Source: JBBRUG01 sp038247995 (GTDB lineage: Bacteria > Chloroflexota > Chloroflexia > Chloroflexales > Chloroflexaceae). From it: a DNA stretch of 22,461 nt. The stretch lies in contig JBBRUG010000055.1 of NCBI GenBank assembly GCA_038247995.1, forward strand, positions 1-22,461, written 5' to 3'. Position 1 is the first letter of the stretch. Each line of letters opens with the position of its first letter. Shown piece after piece: positions 7,665 through 14,025 of the stretch. Position numbers and translations under genes: made by a program. Under the pieces are notes generated by a model. The model saw nothing but the letters and a program-made list of their open reading frames with translations. It did no database searches and was not told the DNA's origin.

Positions 7665-7757
7665 GTGTGATGCTACCAGGTAGTGCTTTGCATGTCATTG
7701 TAGCGGCTTGGGCCAATTTATGCGACAGGCAAGTATTAAGCATTAGAAAGATAATTC

Positions 7758-7787
7758 TCGACTCTTTCATCAAGATCTTGGTATACT
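7758..7787 (+). promoter_or_regulatory. Promoter of the 89-residue membrane protein gene
   Basis: A weak -35 TCGACT (7758-7763) is followed after 18 bases by TATACT (7782-7787), preceded by TGG to make an extended -10. The expected start of transcription, about 7 bases past the -10, coincides with the A of the ATG at 7794, predicting a leaderless mRNA. Confidence 0.5.
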
Positions 7788-7793
7788 GAATCT

Positions 7794-8063
7794 ATGGATA
7801 AGCCCCCGTCGCCATCAGCGAATAGCCTCCCCTATTTCGCCATTATCGGCACCTCAGCATTGCTTTGTTTTGCCTGGTTACTTACCGGCAGCCTGATGCT
7901 CACCTTGATTATTATTGTGCTTGGGCTCTTACATCTGGCCCGTTACTTCCCCGATGCCGAGCAAATTGTCAGCGCCGACCCGATTCTGCTCTGGCTGCGT
8001 CGTTTCTCCCTGCTTATTGTGTTTGTTATTGCCAGCGTGATCCTCGTCGTACGCTCCCTCTGA
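7794..8063 (+). CDS. Small hypothetical membrane protein (89 aa)
   Basis: I do not recognise a family. The protein has a short Pro/Ser-rich polar N-terminus (residues 1-12), then hydrophobic segments at about 13-31, 32-50 and 70-88, so two or three membrane spans. The loop between them (YFPDAEQIVSADP) is acidic. There is no Shine-Dalgarno sequence, and the -10 TATACT ends only 6 bases before the ATG, so the message is probably leaderless. A good hairpin terminator follows 8 bases after the stop, making this a single-gene transcript. Codon use and the matching promoter-terminator pair make it a likely real gene despite its size. The next gene also encodes a small membrane protein, but it has its own promoter. 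Confidence 0.65.
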   Translation: MDKPPSPSANSLPYFAIIGTSALLCFAWLLTGSLMLTLIIIVLGLLHLARYFPDAEQIVSADPILLWLRRFSLLIVFVIASVILVVRSL

Positions 8064-8070
8064 CCTGATG

Positions 8071-8107
8071 AGTTGTGCAAAATAAACAACTTGCACAGCT
8101 ATTTTCC
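8071..8107 (+). terminator. Intrinsic terminator after the 89-aa gene
   Basis: A 10-bp stem (8071-8080 with 8091-8100, one G-U pair) with a 10-base AT-rich loop is followed by ATTTTCC. The inner arms TGTGCAA/TTGCACA are perfect, so an operator function is an alternative. Confidence 0.6.
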
Positions 8108-8109
8108 TG

Positions 8110-8138
8110 TTGAAAACATCCAACTAGTATGCTAGGAT
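8110..8138 (+). promoter_or_regulatory. Promoter of the 91-aa gene
   Basis: TTGAAA (8110-8115), a 17-base spacer and TAGGAT (8133-8138) preceded by TGC make a good sigma-70 promoter with an extended -10. The leader would be about 125 bases. It starts directly after the preceding terminator. Confidence 0.6.
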
Positions 8139-8270
8139 AACGGCACGCCGCTTGCTCGGTAAGCAACGGCGGCCCTCATCACCGCAGCGCCCCGCTTATG
8201 TCGGATCGCGCTTTGGCACACAATGTTGTGGGCACCTGCGAGTTGCAAAGATGCAGCGTTGGAGGTTGGA

Positions 8271-8546
8271 ATGGAAGTACTGTACGAAACTCAGGGCATC
8301 CTGATCGGAATTGTTGGTTGGGCGGCTACTGGCCTGGCTGTGATGAGCTCCGCGCGACTGAACCCCACTGAGCGGCGCATGATGGTTGTGTGCTGCTGGA
8401 TGCTATGGATGATCCCCGCGCTTGGTTCGCTGGTCTACCGTGGGTTACTCACCACCAATGGCGCGGCGTTACTATGCGGCAGCACCACGGTGCTGATCGG
8501 CATGATCGCGCTGTTCTCCAGTTGGCGGACGAAAACTCACGTCTGA
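8271..8546 (+). CDS. Small hypothetical membrane protein (91 aa)
   Basis: The family is not recognised. I place the start at the ATG at 8271 because GGAGG lies 5 bases upstream; the frame is open from 8223 but that version lacks a ribosome site. Hydrophobic segments at about 8-26, 38-57 and 64-84 suggest three membrane spans, with a short cationic cytosolic-type loop (LNPTERRM) and a basic C-terminus. It follows its own promoter at 8110-8138 and is convergent with glnA. The stop is only 4 bases before a heptad array that flanks the glnA terminator. The strong ribosome site and promoter support a real gene; function is unknown. Confidence 0.65.
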   Translation: MEVLYETQGILIGIVGWAATGLAVMSSARLNPTERRMMVVCCWMLWMIPALGSLVYRGLLTTNGAALLCGSTTVLIGMIALFSSWRTKTHV

Positions 8547-8550
8547 ATCT

Positions 8551-8585
8551 AGGAGTCAGGACTCAGGAGTCAGGATTCAGGAGTA
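8551..8585. repeat. AGGAGTC heptad array, 5 units
   Basis: Five perfect-register heptamers: AGGAGTC, AGGACTC, AGGAGTC, AGGATTC, AGGAGTA. Two inverted copies lie on the other side of the glnA terminator hairpin, at 8636-8649. Confidence 0.9.
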
Positions 8586-8587
8586 GA

Positions 8588-8631
8588 AGAAACAAAACGC
8601 GCCGCCGCATCCGTTGCGGATGCGGCGGCGC
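8588..8631 (-). terminator. glnA intrinsic terminator
   Basis: A perfect 15-bp GC-rich stem (8599-8613 with 8617-8631) closes on a 3-base loop. On the minus strand it is followed by GTTTTGTTTC, a T-rich tract, so it terminates glnA. It lies 24 bases past the glnA stop and is nested between heptad arrays. Confidence 0.8.
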
Positions 8632-8635
8632 TTCT

Positions 8636-8649
8636 GACTCCTGAGTCCT
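8636..8649. repeat. Two inverted heptads beside glnA stop
   Basis: GACTCCT and GAGTCCT are the reverse complements of the AGGAGTC and AGGACTC units at 8551-8571, so the terminator stem could be extended by inverted heptads. They lie 6 bases from the glnA stop codon. Confidence 0.75.
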
Positions 8650-8655
8650 CAAAAA

Positions 8656-10071
8656 TCAGGCGTCATAGTACATCGCGAACTCGTAGGGATGCGGACGAAG
8701 CGACAGCGATACAGCCTCTTTGCGCTTGGTGTCGATGAAGGCTTCGAGCAGGTCTTCGGTAAAGACACCGCCCTTGAGCAGGAAGGCGTTATCGGCCTCC
8801 AGCGCGTCCAGAGCCTCGGTAAGCGAGCCGGGCGTGCCGCGAATATCGCCCTTCTCTTCCGCCGACAGTTCATAGATATCGACGTCGAGTGGCTTGGGCG
8901 GCGCGATCTTGTTCTGGATGCCGTCGAGCCCGGCCATCATCATTGCCGCGAAGGCCAGGTACGGGTTGCACATCGCGTCGGGGGCGCGGAACTCGATGCG
9001 GCGCGACTTCGGCGACGACGAGTAGGTCGGGATGCGGATGGCCGCCGAGCGGTTACGCATTGAGTAGACGAGGTTAATCGGCGCCTCGAAGCCGGGCACC
9101 AGGCGGCGGTAGCTGTTTGTGGTGGGTGCGCAGAGCGCAAGCAGCGCCGGCGTGTGGTGCAGAATCCCGCCGATGTAGTACTCCGCCATCTCGGAGAGCA
9201 GCGCATAGCGGGCCTCATCGAAGAAGAGCGGCTCGCCATCCTTCCAGAGGCTCTGGTGGCAGTGCATACCCGAGCCATTGTCGCCAAAGATCGGTTTAGG
9301 CATAAAGGTGGCGCTATAACCGTGCTCTTTGGCGACATTGCGCACCACATACTTATACTTCTGGAGCTTGTCGGCCATAACTACCAGCGAGTCGAAGCGC
9401 ATGTCGATTTCGCACTGGCCGGCGGTAGCAACTTCGTGGTGATGCAGTTCGATATCGATCCCTACATCGGCCATCTTCAGGATCATCTCGGAGCGAATGT
9501 CCTGAAGGGTATCGGTCGGAGGTACCGGGAAGTAGCCCTCTTTGTGGCGAATGCGGTAGCCCTTGTTGCCGCCCGGCACCTCAGCGCCCGTATTCCAGAC
9601 TGCCTCGGGGCTATCGACGGAATAGTAGCTGTGGTTGGCGCCCTGGCTGAAGCGCACATCGCTGAAGAGGAAGAATTCGGCTTCGGGGCCGAAGTAAGCC
9701 GTGTCGGCGATGCCGGTCGTTTTCAGATACGCCTCGGCCTTCTTGGCCACCGTGCGCGGGTCGCGCGAGTAGGGCAGGCGCTCGATCGGGTCGATAATGT
9801 CGCAGATCAGCACCAGCGTCGGCACCTTGAGCGCCGGATCGATGAAGGCCGAGGTTGGATCAGGTACCATGAGCATGTCGCTCTCATTGATCACCTGAAA
9901 GCCTTTGATCGATGAACCGTCGAAGCCCAGTCCTTCAGTCAGCATGTCTTCGGTGAGGCGCGAGGCCGGCAACGAGTAGTGCTGCCACCCACCAAAGAGG
10001 TCGGTGAAGCGGGTGTCGACGATCTGAATACCCTTCGCTTTGATCAAACTCAGTACGGCTTTAGCATCCAT
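8656..10071 (-). CDS. glnA: Glutamine synthetase, type I
   Basis: A 471-residue dodecameric type I glutamine synthetase that makes glutamine from glutamate, ammonia and ATP; cytosolic. Readable motifs include DGSSIKGF (N-terminal latch region), the metal site AYFGPEAEFF, the ATP/glutamate segments FMPKPIFGDNGSGMHCHQSL and the loop NRSAAIRIP. The length and the segment IYELSAEEKGDI, which aligns with the adenylylation loop of enterobacterial GlnA, point to the GSI-beta group. Its Tyr (residue 402 counted from the upstream TTG) is a candidate adenylylation site. I chose the ATG at 10071, 11 bases from AAGGAG; an in-frame TTG at 10077 is only 5 bases from that site and cannot be excluded. The gene is followed by a strong terminator and diverges from rplS across about 710 bp. 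Confidence 0.97.
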   Translation of the reverse strand: MDAKAVLSLIKAKGIQIVDTRFTDLFGGWQHYSLPASRLTEDMLTEGLGFDGSSIKGFQVINESDMLMVPDPTSAFIDPALKVPTLVLICDIIDPIERLPYSRDPRTVAKKAEAYLKTTGIADTAYFGPEAEFFLFSDVRFSQGANHSYYSVDSPEAVWNTGAEVPGGNKGYRIRHKEGYFPVPPTDTLQDIRSEMILKMADVGIDIELHHHEVATAGQCEIDMRFDSLVVMADKLQKYKYVVRNVAKEHGYSATFMPKPIFGDNGSGMHCHQSLWKDGEPLFFDEARYALLSEMAEYYIGGILHHTPALLALCAPTTNSYRRLVPGFEAPINLVYSMRNRSAAIRIPTYSSSPKSRRIEFRAPDAMCNPYLAFAAMMMAGLDGIQNKIAPPKPLDVDIYELSAEEKGDIRGTPGSLTEALDALEADNAFLLKGGVFTEDLLEAFIDTKRKEAVSLSLRPHPYEFAMYYDA

Positions 10072-10209
10072 GGGCAATCTGTCTCCTTAGTAAAGCAGAA
10101 CGAACGTGGTCCTGGGGCGCGGTGGTGAGCAATCCCACTGCGCAACACAACAACACCCCGGCAAACAGAGCCGGCGCACGCTGTCGTTTCAACGGTCATC
10201 AAACGGGTA

Positions 10210-10221
10210 CCGCAATTGCGG
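10210..10221. promoter_or_regulatory. Palindrome upstream of glnA
   Basis: CCGCAATTGCGG is a perfect 12-bp palindrome about 140 bp upstream of the glnA start. It could be an operator; no matching regulator is in the window. Confidence 0.3.
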
Positions 10222-10445
10222 CGGAGGGAAGAGCTTGGCCCAGCTACCTGAGGAGGAGGAACCGTAGCTGCAAGCGCCTGCATCATGAATTGAGGATTTA
10301 CTGCGCTGGACGTGTCGACACGCTGCGCCATCGCAAGGTCGAACACACCGTGTGCTGAAATAGCCACGATGTCGCTAACTCCTACCGGAGAAACACTGCT
10401 ACACCCTAACCGAAAATGGTTCCTTCTGATGATAACGCGCTGCTG

Positions 10446-10474
10446 CATATACCGACTACGGTAAGATTGCACAA
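10446..10474 (-). promoter_or_regulatory. Possible glnA promoter
   Basis: On the minus strand TTGTGC, a 17-base spacer and TATATG form a moderate sigma-70 match. It would give a leader of roughly 360 bases, which is long, so another start closer to the gene may exist. Confidence 0.27.
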
Positions 10475-10520
10475 AATTGCTTGGTGGCTGCTGGATAAAA
10501 TAACCAACGTAGCACGAGAT

Positions 10521-10549
10521 TTGCCGCAGCCGCAGGGCTGTGCTATAAT
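10521..10549 (+). promoter_or_regulatory. rplS promoter
   Basis: TTGCCG (10521-10526), exactly 17 bases, and a perfect TATAAT (10544-10549) preceded by TGC. This is the strongest promoter in the window. Transcription would begin near 10556, about 230 bases before the rplS start. Confidence 0.75.
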
Positions 10550-10555
10550 CGCAAC

Positions 10556-10788
10556 TAGCGTGTAGCTAGGCTGGCAGGCGGCAATCTCCGCCTGCCAGAT
10601 TCTTGTGTCAACTGCCGGGCGTTGCTTGGCGACGACAGCTACCAGAGTGGCGCGAAACGGAGTTTCAGGGGGAGCGGATCTGCGTTGTGGCACAGGTACA
10701 GCCGTAGCGCACGCAACGGCGCCTGAACTCAGATTGACGTAAACAAACGAAGCATTGCCCAGGCGCAGGACGAAAGGATCGTGGGGTC
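10556..10788 (+). promoter_or_regulatory. Structured 5' leader of rplS
   Basis: Two structures stand out. A perfect 11-bp hairpin with loop CAATCT lies at 10571-10598, about 15 bases after the predicted transcript start. Further on, GAGTTTCAGG (10660-10669) can pair with CCTGAACTC (10722-10730, one bulge), enclosing about 50 bases; an alternative small hairpin GAAAC/GTTTC (10654-10666) uses the same 5' arm. Mutually exclusive pairings of this kind are typical of autoregulatory ribosomal-protein leaders. L19 leaders are described in other phyla, but I cannot match this one to them. No open frame of note is inside. Confidence 0.45.
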
Positions 10789-11241
10789 ATGTCGCAGCAG
10801 ATTATGGATGAACTGGCGCGACGCCAGTTTAATCAAGCCATCCCCGAGTTCCGTGTCGGTGACACGGTGCGGATCGGTGTGAAGGTTGTTGAAGGTACGC
10901 GCGAACGCGTCCAGGAATTCGAAGGTGTGGTCATCCGTCGCCGGAGTGGCGGGATCAACGAGAACTTTACCGTGCGTCGTATCGCATCGCACGGGATCGG
11001 CGTCGAGCGCACGTTCCTGCTTCACGCTCCGCGCCTCGACTCGATCAAGGTTGTGCGCCGCGGTAAGGTGCGCCGGGCCAAGCTGTACTACTTGCGTGGG
11101 CTTACCGGCAAGGCTGCGCGGATCAAGGAGCGCCGTGATACGCCGAGTGTCGCGGCAACGCGCACGGTTGCGCCGGTTGCTGCGCCTGTCGTGCCGGACG
11201 TTGCGAGCACGCCGGAGACTACCGCTGAGAGCGCAGAGTAG
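10789..11241 (+). CDS. rplS: 50S ribosomal protein L19
   Basis: A 150-residue protein; L19 is a 50S subunit protein at the 30S-50S interface. The core (about residues 1-115) is standard: FRVGDTVRIGVKVVEGTRERVQ, FEGVVIRRRSGGINENFTVR, the GIGVERTFLLHAP segment and RRAKLYYLRGLTGKAARIKERR. L19 is usually about 115 residues, so roughly 35 residues are an extra tail rich in Ala, Pro, Val and Thr with an acidic end, likely disordered. AAAGGA lies about 9-10 bases upstream of the start; an ATG five codons later is possible. The gene has its own promoter and structured leader and ends at two consecutive terminators, so it is transcribed alone. In many bacteria rplS follows trmD and lies near rnhB; here only the rnhB proximity is visible. 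Confidence 0.97.
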   Translation: MSQQIMDELARRQFNQAIPEFRVGDTVRIGVKVVEGTRERVQEFEGVVIRRRSGGINENFTVRRIASHGIGVERTFLLHAPRLDSIKVVRRGKVRRAKLYYLRGLTGKAARIKERRDTPSVAATRTVAPVAAPVVPDVASTPETTAESAE

Positions 11242-11249
11242 GCACCTAG

Positions 11250-11322
11250 AAACCCATCAGGTGCGCCTGTAGTTCGCTGTGATCAAGAAATGCAACAGCG
11301 TGGCGCACCTGATGGGTTTTTT
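11250..11322 (+). terminator. rplS terminator 1 (long-stem)
   Basis: Perfect 18-bp arms (11250-11267 and 11302-11319) flank a 34-base apical region with its own GCTGT/ACAGC stem; a T6 run (11317-11322) ends the right arm and continues it. The stem is unusually long for an intrinsic terminator. Confidence 0.85.
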
Positions 11323-11336
11323 CATGCTTGAGTTGG

Positions 11337-11374
11337 ACCAGGGTCGACGTGCATAACGTCGGCCCTGGTTTTTT
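11337..11374 (+). terminator. rplS terminator 2
   Basis: A 14-bp stem (11337-11350 with 11356-11369, one G-U pair) with loop GCATA is followed by six Ts. It lies 14 bases after terminator 1, giving tandem terminators in the same direction. Confidence 0.85.
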
Positions 11375-11442
11375 CGGTTAGAATCAGGGCGACCCGTTGG
11401 GCCGATGCGTGGGTCGGCCCGTACGATGCGAGTGAAAGCGGT

Positions 11443-12105
11443 ATGCTCAGGATCTATCGTAATCTGGTGCGCTGGGGCTTCCACCGTCTCTATCACGAAT
11501 TCGCCTGGACCTATGATGGCGTTGCGTGGTTGGTGTCGGCGGGTCTGTGGCGCCGATGGACAGCCACGGCGCTGCCGTTTCTTCAGGGGCGGGTGCTGGA
11601 ACTGGGTTTTGGCCCCGGCCATTTGCAGTTGGCGCTGGCGGAACAGCGGCACCACTACGCCGTCGGGTTGGATCGCTCGCCGCAAATGGGAACCCAGGCT
11701 GCTCGGCGGCTTCGGCGGCAGGGTTTCACCCCGCAACTGGTGCAAGGCACCGCGCTGACGTTACCCTTCGCTACGGCGAGTTTCGACACGGTGCTGGCGA
11801 CATTCCCGGCTGAGTACATCCTGGCTGCGGAAACCGTCGCCGAAATCCGCCGTGTGCTTACGCCCGCCGGCCGGATTGTGATCGTCGATGGCGCTCAGTT
11901 GCACACTGCCGGCCTCTATACGCGCCTGGTCGATCTTGCGTTTCGGTTGACTTTGCAGGCTCCGGTGCGTGCCAAGCCTGCGCCTCAGCCGCAACCGATG
12001 CAGAGCGCTTATGGGCCGTTTACCCTGTATGCCAAACAGATTGTTGTCGGGCCAAGCACCGTGCATGTATTCGTTGGAACCAATAATCATGGCGCCAACG
12101 ATTGA
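11443..12105 (+). CDS. Class I SAM-dependent methyltransferase
   Basis: A 220-residue methyltransferase of the UbiE/Methyltransf_11 type. Motif I VLELGFGPGH is at residues 51-60, the acidic end of strand 2 at Asp77 (VGLDRS), motif IV LPFATASFDTVLATF at 107-121 and the post-IV segment RRVLTPAGRIVIVDG at 136-150. The amphipathic N-terminus (WGFHRLYHEFAWTYD) and hydrophobic C-terminal stretch (LVDLAFRLTLQAP) suggest a lipid or small hydrophobic substrate, but none can be named. The ribosome site is weak (GAAAG). The gene ends 17 bases inside rnhB in another frame, so the two are probably co-transcribed and coupled. It begins an apparent four-gene cluster: methyltransferase, rnhB, HEAT-like, membrane protein. 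Confidence 0.8.
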   Translation: MLRIYRNLVRWGFHRLYHEFAWTYDGVAWLVSAGLWRRWTATALPFLQGRVLELGFGPGHLQLALAEQRHHYAVGLDRSPQMGTQAARRLRRQGFTPQLVQGTALTLPFATASFDTVLATFPAEYILAAETVAEIRRVLTPAGRIVIVDGAQLHTAGLYTRLVDLAFRLTLQAPVRAKPAPQPQPMQSAYGPFTLYAKQIVVGPSTVHVFVGTNNHGAND

Positions 12106-12715
12106 ACACGAAACCGCGCTGCATGCACGCGGATTGCAGCGCATCGCCGGCGTCGATGAGGCAGGGCGGGGTTGCTGGGCGGGGCCGGTAGTGGCAGCAG
12201 CAGTGGTACTCGCGCCGGTAGCGTTACGCAACCCGAGCTTGTTGTCCGGCGTCGACGATTCAAAACAACTTAATGCGACGCAACGCGCTGCAGCATACGT
12301 ACAGGTGCTGAACTTCGCCAGCGCAGTGAGCGCCGCTGCCGTGCCGGCATTTTTGATCGATGCCTATGGCATCCTCCCGGCGACCCGCTTAGCAATGAGC
12401 GCTGCGATCCTGGGCTTGCCCGGAAACGTCGATGGCCTGCTGATCGATGCGCTCACCCTGCCCGAGTTCACTCTGCCGCAGGTGGCGCTGATCAAAGGCG
12501 ATGCGCGTTGTCTCTCGATCGCTGCGGCGTCGATTGTGGCTAAAGTTACCCGCGATCGATTGATGATTGCGGTTGACCGGGCCTTCCCACACTATGGGTT
12601 TGCGGCCCATAAAGGTTACGGCACTGCGGTGCATCAACAGGCCCTGGCGCTCAACGGCCCTTCGCCGATCCATCGGCGTACGTTCAAACCGCTCTTGATC
12701 TTTGAGGAGGCATAA
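12089..12715 (+). CDS. rnhB: Ribonuclease HII
   Basis: A 208-residue RNase HII, which cuts the RNA strand of RNA-DNA hybrids and removes misincorporated ribonucleotides. The acidic active site is complete: Asp23 and Glu24 in GVDEAGRGCWAGP, Asp120 in DGLLIDAL and Asp138 in IKGDARCLSIAAASIVAK. The C-terminal substrate-contact segment FPHYGFAAHKGYGTAVH is typical. The frame is open 40 codons further upstream, but the ATG at 12089 puts the conserved fold at the usual distance from the N-terminus. It overlaps the methyltransferase gene by 17 bases. The end of the gene carries the GGAGG ribosome site of the next gene, which starts 3 bases after the stop. Confidence 0.95.
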   Translation: MAPTIEHETALHARGLQRIAGVDEAGRGCWAGPVVAAAVVLAPVALRNPSLLSGVDDSKQLNATQRAAAYVQVLNFASAVSAAAVPAFLIDAYGILPATRLAMSAAILGLPGNVDGLLIDALTLPEFTLPQVALIKGDARCLSIAAASIVAKVTRDRLMIAVDRAFPHYGFAAHKGYGTAVHQQALALNGPSPIHRRTFKPLLIFEEA

Positions 12716-12718
12716 ATT

Positions 12719-13450
12719 ATGCGCATTGATACACCACTGACGAATCTGGTGGCTCAACTGAGCCGCGTAGGGTTGCGCCCGGAGCAACGCCTGGTCGATC
12801 AGATTCTTGCTTACGGCCCGGCGGCGCGTACGGAACTGTTGCACCTAGCGACAAATCTGGAAGCTCTACACACGGCTCTGCCCACGGCCCTCGGCCCGCT
12901 GCACGCCCTGCGCCTGCTTGGCGAACTGCCTGATGTAGCGCTGATTATGCCGCTGCTGAGCGGGTTGCCGGTGGAGATCTATGGCGATGAGGATGTCCCG
13001 GCGCGCCTGTACGGCACAGAGTTGCTGCAAATCATCGGGCGGATTGGCGCGCCGGCCATCCCGGCCCTGCTGGCGGTTGCGCACGACACGACTGCGAGCG
13101 ACGCGATGCGTAGCGCGGCCGTGAATGCACTGGCATTTGTGGCCGCTTACGCCCCCGAAACACGCGAAGAAGTGCTTGGCATTGCGCGTGGTCTGCTCGC
13201 CGATCTGAGCGCGACCATTCTTGCCACAGCTGCGGCAGCAACCCTGGCCGATCTCGGTGACCGGGAGAGTTATCGCCCGATCATGGACGCCTACCGCAAC
13301 AAGCAACTCGATCAGGAACGGGCGCCGGCAGCAACCGTACGCCAATTTCTACTGAGTGGCGGCCGCCAGGATCTGAGCTGTGTGAAGCATCCGCTCGGGG
13401 AACGTTACGATCATCATGGCCCGTTCCCGGCGCAGCCGAATGCACAATAA
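12719..13450 (+). CDS. HEAT-like repeat protein of unknown function
   Basis: A 243-residue, mostly alpha-helical protein without signal peptide or membrane span. Repeated helical pairs such as LGPLHALRLLGELPDVALIM, GTELLQIIGRIGAPAIPALLAV and MRSAAVNALAFVAAYAPE resemble HEAT/PBS-lyase-type repeats, which serve protein-protein contacts. The C-terminal 30 residues (CVKHPLGERYDHHGPFP) are non-repetitive. I do not recognise a named family. GAGGAGG overlaps the end of rnhB 8 bases upstream of the ATG, indicating tight coupling to rnhB. The following gene starts 5 bases after the stop. Confidence 0.7.
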   Translation: MRIDTPLTNLVAQLSRVGLRPEQRLVDQILAYGPAARTELLHLATNLEALHTALPTALGPLHALRLLGELPDVALIMPLLSGLPVEIYGDEDVPARLYGTELLQIIGRIGAPAIPALLAVAHDTTASDAMRSAAVNALAFVAAYAPETREEVLGIARGLLADLSATILATAAAATLADLGDRESYRPIMDAYRNKQLDQERAPAATVRQFLLSGGRQDLSCVKHPLGERYDHHGPFPAQPNAQ

Positions 13451-13455
13451 AACGT

Positions 13456-13974
13456 ATGCAATTTCGTACCCACCTGATGATCTCAGCCGCAACTGCGTTA
13501 GTTGTTTATCCGCGTAAGCCGCAACAGGCTACTGCCTTGTTGCTGTCCGGCGTGCTGCTTGATCTTGATCATCTGCTGCTATATGCGCTGCAATCAGGCG
13601 ATTGGAGTGTCGCCGGCGCACTACGCTACGATCGCTACCGTCATCTGCGCATCGGCGCGGGCGATACACGTCCACGCTATCGATCGTTACGTTCCTGGCT
13701 CCACCAACCTTGGTTGCTCTTGCCGATCGTCTGGGCGGGCGCTGCACACCGGCCCGGATTGCGGCCGCTGGCCATGGGGTTGAGTTTGCACCTTGCGCTG
13801 GATTACACCTATTGGCCGGGTGATATGCTGGCTCGCCTGCGGGCGCACGGTCGTTGCGCCCAATGTGGGCATAAGCGTAGCCTGGAGATCCAGCGCATAC
13901 GTCGCGCGGGGCGGCTCGCAAGAATCGCCTTGTGCCGTACCTGTTCACAGCGGATGCAGCCTCTGACGGAGTGA
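13456..13974 (+). CDS. YdjM-like membrane metal-hydrolase family protein with zinc-ribbon tail
   Basis: A 172-residue protein. The first 120 residues have the layout of the YdjM/DUF457 membrane-bound metal-dependent hydrolase family: His6 in RTHLMIS, the DLDH motif at 36-39 and HLALD at 112-116, in hydrophobic segments at about 10-44, 86-97 and 105-120. The C-terminal 40 residues contain CAQC (134-137) and CRTC (160-163), a two-knuckle zinc ribbon on a very basic background. That tail is not part of the usual family architecture. The start is the ATG at 13456, 5 bases after the HEAT-like gene; no clear ribosome site is seen, so translation may depend on coupling. It is the last gene before a new promoter at 13979. 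Confidence 0.6.
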   Translation: MQFRTHLMISAATALVVYPRKPQQATALLLSGVLLDLDHLLLYALQSGDWSVAGALRYDRYRHLRIGAGDTRPRYRSLRSWLHQPWLLLPIVWAGAAHRPGLRPLAMGLSLHLALDYTYWPGDMLARLRAHGRCAQCGHKRSLEIQRIRRAGRLARIALCRTCSQRMQPLTE

Positions 13975-13978
13975 AAAG

Positions 13979-13987
13979 TGGTACACT
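13979..13987 (+). promoter_or_regulatory. Extended -10 for the DUF6624-like gene
   Basis: TGG-TACACT lies directly after the stop of the preceding gene. Transcription would begin near 13994, leaving about 32 bases of leader that include AGGAGG. Confidence 0.45.
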
Positions 13988-14025
13988 GACAGCGCAAGCG
14001 TGAAGGTCAGGAGGCAGAGCACACC

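Larger units (their letters stand above)
10072..10520. other. Long glnA upstream region without a gene
   Basis: About 450 bp between glnA and the rplS promoter. Open frames here have no convincing coding features and no recognisable family. It holds a perfect 12-bp palindrome, CCGCAATTGCGG (10210-10221), about 140 bp upstream of glnA, and a purine tract (GAGGAGGAGGAACC). A long glnA leader or several regulator sites for nitrogen control would fit, but none is identified. Confidence 0.5.

Noticed and set aside
9154..9915. 253-residue open frame on the plus strand inside glnA
   Set aside because: It lies wholly antisense to an unmistakable glutamine synthetase, and its protein resembles no family. 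Long antisense frames are common opposite GC-rich genes.
10201..10260. T-box-like GGTACCGC segment upstream of glnA
   Set aside because: Only a short match is seen; no specifier stem or antiterminator could be built, and glnA is not a usual T-box target.
10050..10472. 140-residue minus-strand frame upstream of glnA
   Set aside because: No ribosome site, no recognisable family, a cysteine-rich random-looking composition, and overlap with the glnA start.
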